Assembly (NCBI GenBank): GCA_015501075.1
Contig: JADNYJ010000024.1
Location: forward strand, 1 to 64,000
Source of the DNA: Gymnopilus junonius
Lineage: Eukaryota > Basidiomycota > Agaricomycetes > Agaricales > Galerinaceae
Direction of reading: 5' to 3'
DNA: 64,000 nt
Position 1 is the stretch's first letter, and each line of letters starts with the position of its first letter. A model generated the notes under the pieces. It made no database searches. It saw only the letters and a list, made by a program, of their open reading frames with translations, and had not been told where the DNA came from. A program made the position numbers and the translations under genes. Positions 60,354 to 64,000 of this stretch are shown here, in pieces.

Positions 60354-61438
60354 TTATAGCTCTTTTTCCATCGTGATCAAATCTGCAAGAGTCTGGTAGT
60401 ACTGGTGATCTTCAAGGCTTTCCACACTGACTGCCTTGAGTGGACCTCGAACGTGAGGATCGCCATATCCGAAATTCTTTGAAATGACGGCCTTGATGCC
60501 CCCTATCCCGCCGACCTTGGATGCAGCCCAATCGCCATGACCGAGCTTGCCTTGCAGGATCATGGCCTCCTTGACATTGCCTTGCTGGAACAACTTGTAG
60601 AGCTGACCGTGCAATTTTGGCAAGATGTTGACCAGAGCAGCAATAGTGCCAGCTCCACCAGCATTGAGGCCGTGTAAAAAGGTATCTGAGCGACCGGCGA
60701 AAACGGCAAACTCTGTAGATGGGAGACGGGAAGTAAGACGCTGGAGTTTGCCAATGTTTCCGCATGACAATTTGGTGCCAACGATGTTGGGGTGCTCAGC
60801 GAGAGTTCCGATAGTGTCCGAGTCCAGGTCTAATCCAGCGGTGACGACGGGGAAATTGTAAATCATGGTAGGTATCGGGGATGCATCAGCGACCTAGGGT
60901 GCGAGTTAAGTAAGATGGTAATGAAAAGGTGATGGAGCATACTTGTCGATGAAAACGGATAATGTTCTCCACAGTCATTTGAGGGGGCCAAGTGGAGGGA
61001 GTGAGAACGAGGACATGGGAAGCACCTGCATCGCTGGCATCTTTGCAGAGTTTCTTTGTCTCGCGGGTGGACTGAGCGCCTGTGCCTGCGATAACGAGGA
61101 TGTTCTGGTAGCCGTTGTGATCGAGAGTGTGTCTGGTGAGGGAGATGGCGTGCTTGCGCTCTTCATGGGACCTGGAGGTTGGTCAGGTCACTGGGGGTGG
61201 TGATGAATGAGAAGAGGCGAACAGATGCTGTGCTTCACCGTTTGAGCCCTGGACGAGGATGCCTGTCACGCCGGCCTACGACAGTGAGGGAAAGTGGGAA
61301 GGACGGATGGGACGGATGGCAAGATACCTGGGCGAGACGCAGGATGTGGGCCTTGACGGCAGGGACATCGAGCTCGTCGTGCTGATCGAAGAAGAGGACG
61401 GCAGGGACATAGTAGCCGGGCGGCGGAGGGAGTGACAT
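60354..61438 (-). CDS. DapA/DHDPS-family aldolase
   Basis: Class I pyruvate-type aldolase. The start MSLPPPPGYYVPAVLFFD leads to the GxxGE substrate loop GILVQGSNGEAQHLS, then HEERKHAISLTRHTLDHNG, NILVIAGTGAQSTRETKKL and the Tyr motif MIYNFPVVTAGLDLDS. The Schiff-base Lys lies in NIVGTKLSCGNIGKL, and a Gly-rich end NAGGAGTIAALVNILPKL follows. Fungal members cleave 2-keto-3-deoxy sugar acids (LGA1/GAAC-type) or 4-hydroxy-2-oxoglutarate; the substrate here is not determined. Four introns are inferred. An ATG 45 nt upstream (61483) is in frame, but 61438 gives the family-typical start. The start codon overlaps, on the opposite strand, an ATG at 61437 in the MGM1 frame. Confidence 0.87.
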
Positions 61439-61481
61439 GGAGGAGAGAGGGAAATCTATTTTTGACTTGCGGACTCCCGTC

Positions 61482-64000
61482 ATGCTCAAACGAAGAGTCG
61501 CGCAAAAGACGGTCACCTACGGCCTCCATCTCTGCCCCGCCGCCCGCCCGACACACCGCCAGCTGTTCACCCTCACCGCCGGCTCTCTCAGGCGTCGGTA
61601 TGCCAATGCGCCGTCTCCGGCCATGCTCCGCCGTCTCCACGCCCGCGCCATCTCCTACTCGTCCATCCCCAGATTCGTTGCCCGTGCCTTTCGCGTCCCC
61701 ATTGCAGGCGCCACTATCGGTGCTGGTGCTTCGGCTATGCCAACTACAAGTTCGAAGGTCTGCGTTGCCGATCTCCTGCTTTGCTGCCCCACTCACTCGT
61801 GTCTAGAAATGCGAAAAACCACCAGCGAATGGATTAACACCGCACATGACTCGGTCCGCGATGTCATTGGCACCGCTTCTGAGGGCATCGATGCAGTCAC
61901 TTCTCGCTTTGCCGAGCTCAAGCTGCCTGTCGTGGAGACCCCCCAGTTCCTCAAGGCCCTCTTTGCCGCCCGAGACAAGAAAGAGGACGACCGCAAACAG
62001 GCTAACGATCAGTCTGAAAGTCCCAACAATTCCCCCAAGGATGCCGCTGCCATCGCCGCCCTTGTAGCCGCCACAATGTCCTCCCCTTCAGACTCCAAAG
62101 ACCTCTCGGCCGACGCAAGGCAAAACGGTCTCATGCACCTTACAAAGAAGCTTATTGAGATCCGGACCATGCTCCTCAGCATCGACCAGAGCGACGCCCT
62201 CAAGCTTCCCAGTATCGTTGTCATCGGTAGTCAGAGTTCTGGTAAAAGTTCCGTCTTGGAGGCCATTGTCGGACACGAGTTTTTGCCAAAGTGAGCAACC
62301 TCAATCCTATCAAGTTCCCAATTCTCAGAGCTTTCCAGGGGAAATAACATGGTCACTCGTCGTCCCATTGAGCTTACACTCATCCATACCCCGCCCAAAG
62401 ACGGCAAGGCGCCCCAGGAATACGGAGAGTTTCCAGGCCTGGGTGTCGGCAAAGTTACCAGCTTTGCAGAGATCCAACATACTTTGACCGACCTCAACCT
62501 CGCCGTTCCAGCCTCCGAAGCTGTGTCCAATGACCCCATCGACCTCCGAATATATTCTCCCAACGTCCCCGACCTCACCCTCATCGACCTTCCAGGTTAT
62601 GTCCAAATCGCTTCCATGGACCAGCCCGAAAGTCTCAAAGAGAAAATTGCTAATCTGTGCGACAAGTACATTCGCGAGCCCAACATCATCCTTGCCGTCT
62701 GTGCTGCCGACGTTGATCTAGCAAACTCTCCGGCTCTAAGGGCCAGTCGGAAAGTGGACCCTTTGGGATTGCGTACAATCGGTGTCATCACAAAGATGGA
62801 CTTGGTTCCTGCGGAGCAAGGGGCTACTATCCTCTCTGGTAATCGGTACCCGCTTCACTTGGGCTATGTCGGTGTTGTGGCCAAGTCGCGCGGCAAGAAG
62901 TCCAGCAACGACACGGCTCTCGTTGCTCACCGCGGAGAGAACGATTATTTCGGTCAACACAAGGACGTCTTTGGGTCTCAATCGTCTTTAATGGTTGGCA
63001 CCGATACTCTCCGTCGTAGGCTGATGGAGGTGCTGGAGTCCTCGATGGCCTCATCACTTCATGGTATCACCAACGCCGTACAGCTGGAACTGGAAGAAGC
63101 CACTTATCAATTCAAGGTGCAATACAATGACAGGAGAATTACGGCCGAATCCTACGTAGCGGAAACCATGGATACGCTTAAATCGCGATTCAAGGAATTC
63201 ACGCAGCAGTTCAAGCGCCCCATCATCAGAGCTAAACTCAAAGGCATGCTCGAGGATAAAGTCATGGATGTCCTCGAACAACTTTACTGGCTTGACAAGC
63301 GTGCTCCTGAACTTGGCATTTTGGCAGCCGACCCCAAGCTGAATCCCGAAGACGTCGAGCCTTATTGGAGACACAAGCTCGAAGCCGCTTCATCGCTCCT
63401 GACCAAATCCGGGGTTGGAAGGGACTCTACTCTCCTAGTAGCCGACGGCTTGCGTTCGCTCATCGACTCCATTGCTTCAGGAGAACCTTTCAACTTCCAC
63501 CCACGCGCGGCCGAGCGCCTGACTGAATTTTCGCATATGATCCTCCGTGATCGGATAGGCCTTACTTCGGACCAAGTCGAGAACTGCATCAAACCATTCA
63601 AGTACGACGTCGAGGTGGAACCTAGAGAGTGGGAGGCTGGTAGAGAGCGTGCTGTTGAGTTGTTTGAAAAGGAAGTTCAAATGTGCCAACAAAAGTTGAA
63701 GGAGATTCAGAGTAAAGTGGGTGGCAGTCGGCGACTGAATAATTTGATTGGATACGTCAAGTCATTGGAGGAAAAGCAGAAAGACAAAGCTCTCAGAGGC
63801 TCTGATGGAGATGCGGAACGAGCTGGCGAGCCTGAAGATACAGCAATTGAGTCGTATCGTTATCCACCAGCACAGCTCGTGGATGGTAAGCTGTGTTTCA
63901 TCGGGCATTTTGTTCGGAAGCTCAATCTTTTTTTCGTAGCGCGGTATGCAATGATGTACACAGATCGCCTTAGCATTCTGAAGCTGCGCATTATGGCCCT
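61482..64000 (+). CDS. MGM1: MGM1/OPA1 mitochondrial dynamin GTPase, partial
   Basis: Inner-membrane fusion and cristae GTPase, cut by the window end. The Arg-rich presequence ([33 protein letters not shown]) leads to a hydrophobic anchor IAGATIGAG. The dynamin GTPase domain has G1 [32 protein letters not shown]3 [13 protein letters not shown] and G4 [15 protein letters not shown]. The middle and stalk follow ([35 protein letters not shown]), and the window ends in [15 protein letters not shown]. Introns are a probable 61758-61806, 62291-62338 and about 63883-63940. Before the first intron the best protein (FGYANYKFE) is in a different frame from the presequence, as if one base were missing near 61730. 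An ATG at 61437 would add 15 residues. Confidence 0.9.

Noticed and set aside
61432..61806. Alternative 124-codon plus ORF at the MGM1 start
   Set aside because: Low-complexity Ser/Pro frame; the neighbouring frame gives a clear mitochondrial presequence.

Overview
The window looks like nuclear DNA of a basidiomycete fungus, most probably a Tremellomycete (Cryptococcus/Kwoniella-like). The reasons are dense protein-coding genes with many very short introns (about 46-63 nt), basidiomycete-type KDZ transposase remains, and protein families with typical basidiomycete forms. No database search was possible, so the taxon is an inference.

Region 1 (about 1-16.9 kb) is gene-poor and transposon-rich. 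It holds clusters of a short motif (TGACTATGTC / GACATAGTCA) whose orientation flips near 2.2 kb. It also holds a decayed intron-bearing fragment resembling the splicing factor CDC5/CEF1, and a broken basidiomycete ORF (3.97-6.3 kb). A KDZ transposase pseudogene lies at 6.7-9.5 kb; its nonsense codons look like CGA-to-TGA decay. A small minus-strand coding remnant near 10 kb and a diverged tandem duplication at 13.1-14.7 kb follow. The rest of this region shows no convincing gene.

Region 2 (17-64 kb) is a compact euchromatic array of 25 genes. In order they are: citrate synthase (-), tRNA m7G methyltransferase TRM8 (+), exosome RRP41/SKI6 (-), nicotinate phosphoribosyltransferase (+), ZNF830-like zinc finger (+), homeodomain factor (+), TIM13 (-), JJJ1-type J protein (+), PRP18 (-), COX12 (+), sulfite oxidase (+), DUF1748 protein (+), CWC16/SAF4 (-), inositol polyphosphate 5-phosphatase (-), ARID/SWI1-like SWI/SNF subunit (-), TMEM41/TVP38-type VTT protein (-), Zn2Cys6 factor (+), divergent J-domain protein (-), CobW/ZNG1 GTPase (-), CWH43 (+), SERINC/TMS1 (+), PEX13 (-), DUF7137-like secreted/membrane protein (-), DapA-family aldolase (-), and MGM1/OPA1 dynamin (+, cut by the window end).

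Seven head-to-head pairs have start codons only 43-173 bp apart and so probably share promoters. Several genes serve mitochondria (CIT1, TIM13, COX12, MGM1) or pre-mRNA splicing (PRP18, CWC16, ZNF830-like). Splicing is the most unusual aspect: two GC-AG introns, an 8-nt microexon, an intron immediately after an ATG, introns that cut catalytic or DNA-recognition motifs, and stop-free in-frame introns. MGM1 carries an apparent 1-nt frame discontinuity near 61.73 kb. I found no complete novel system. The best leads are the inverted-orientation motif clusters with the CDC5-like fragment, and the MGM1 and DUF7137-like start-region anomalies.
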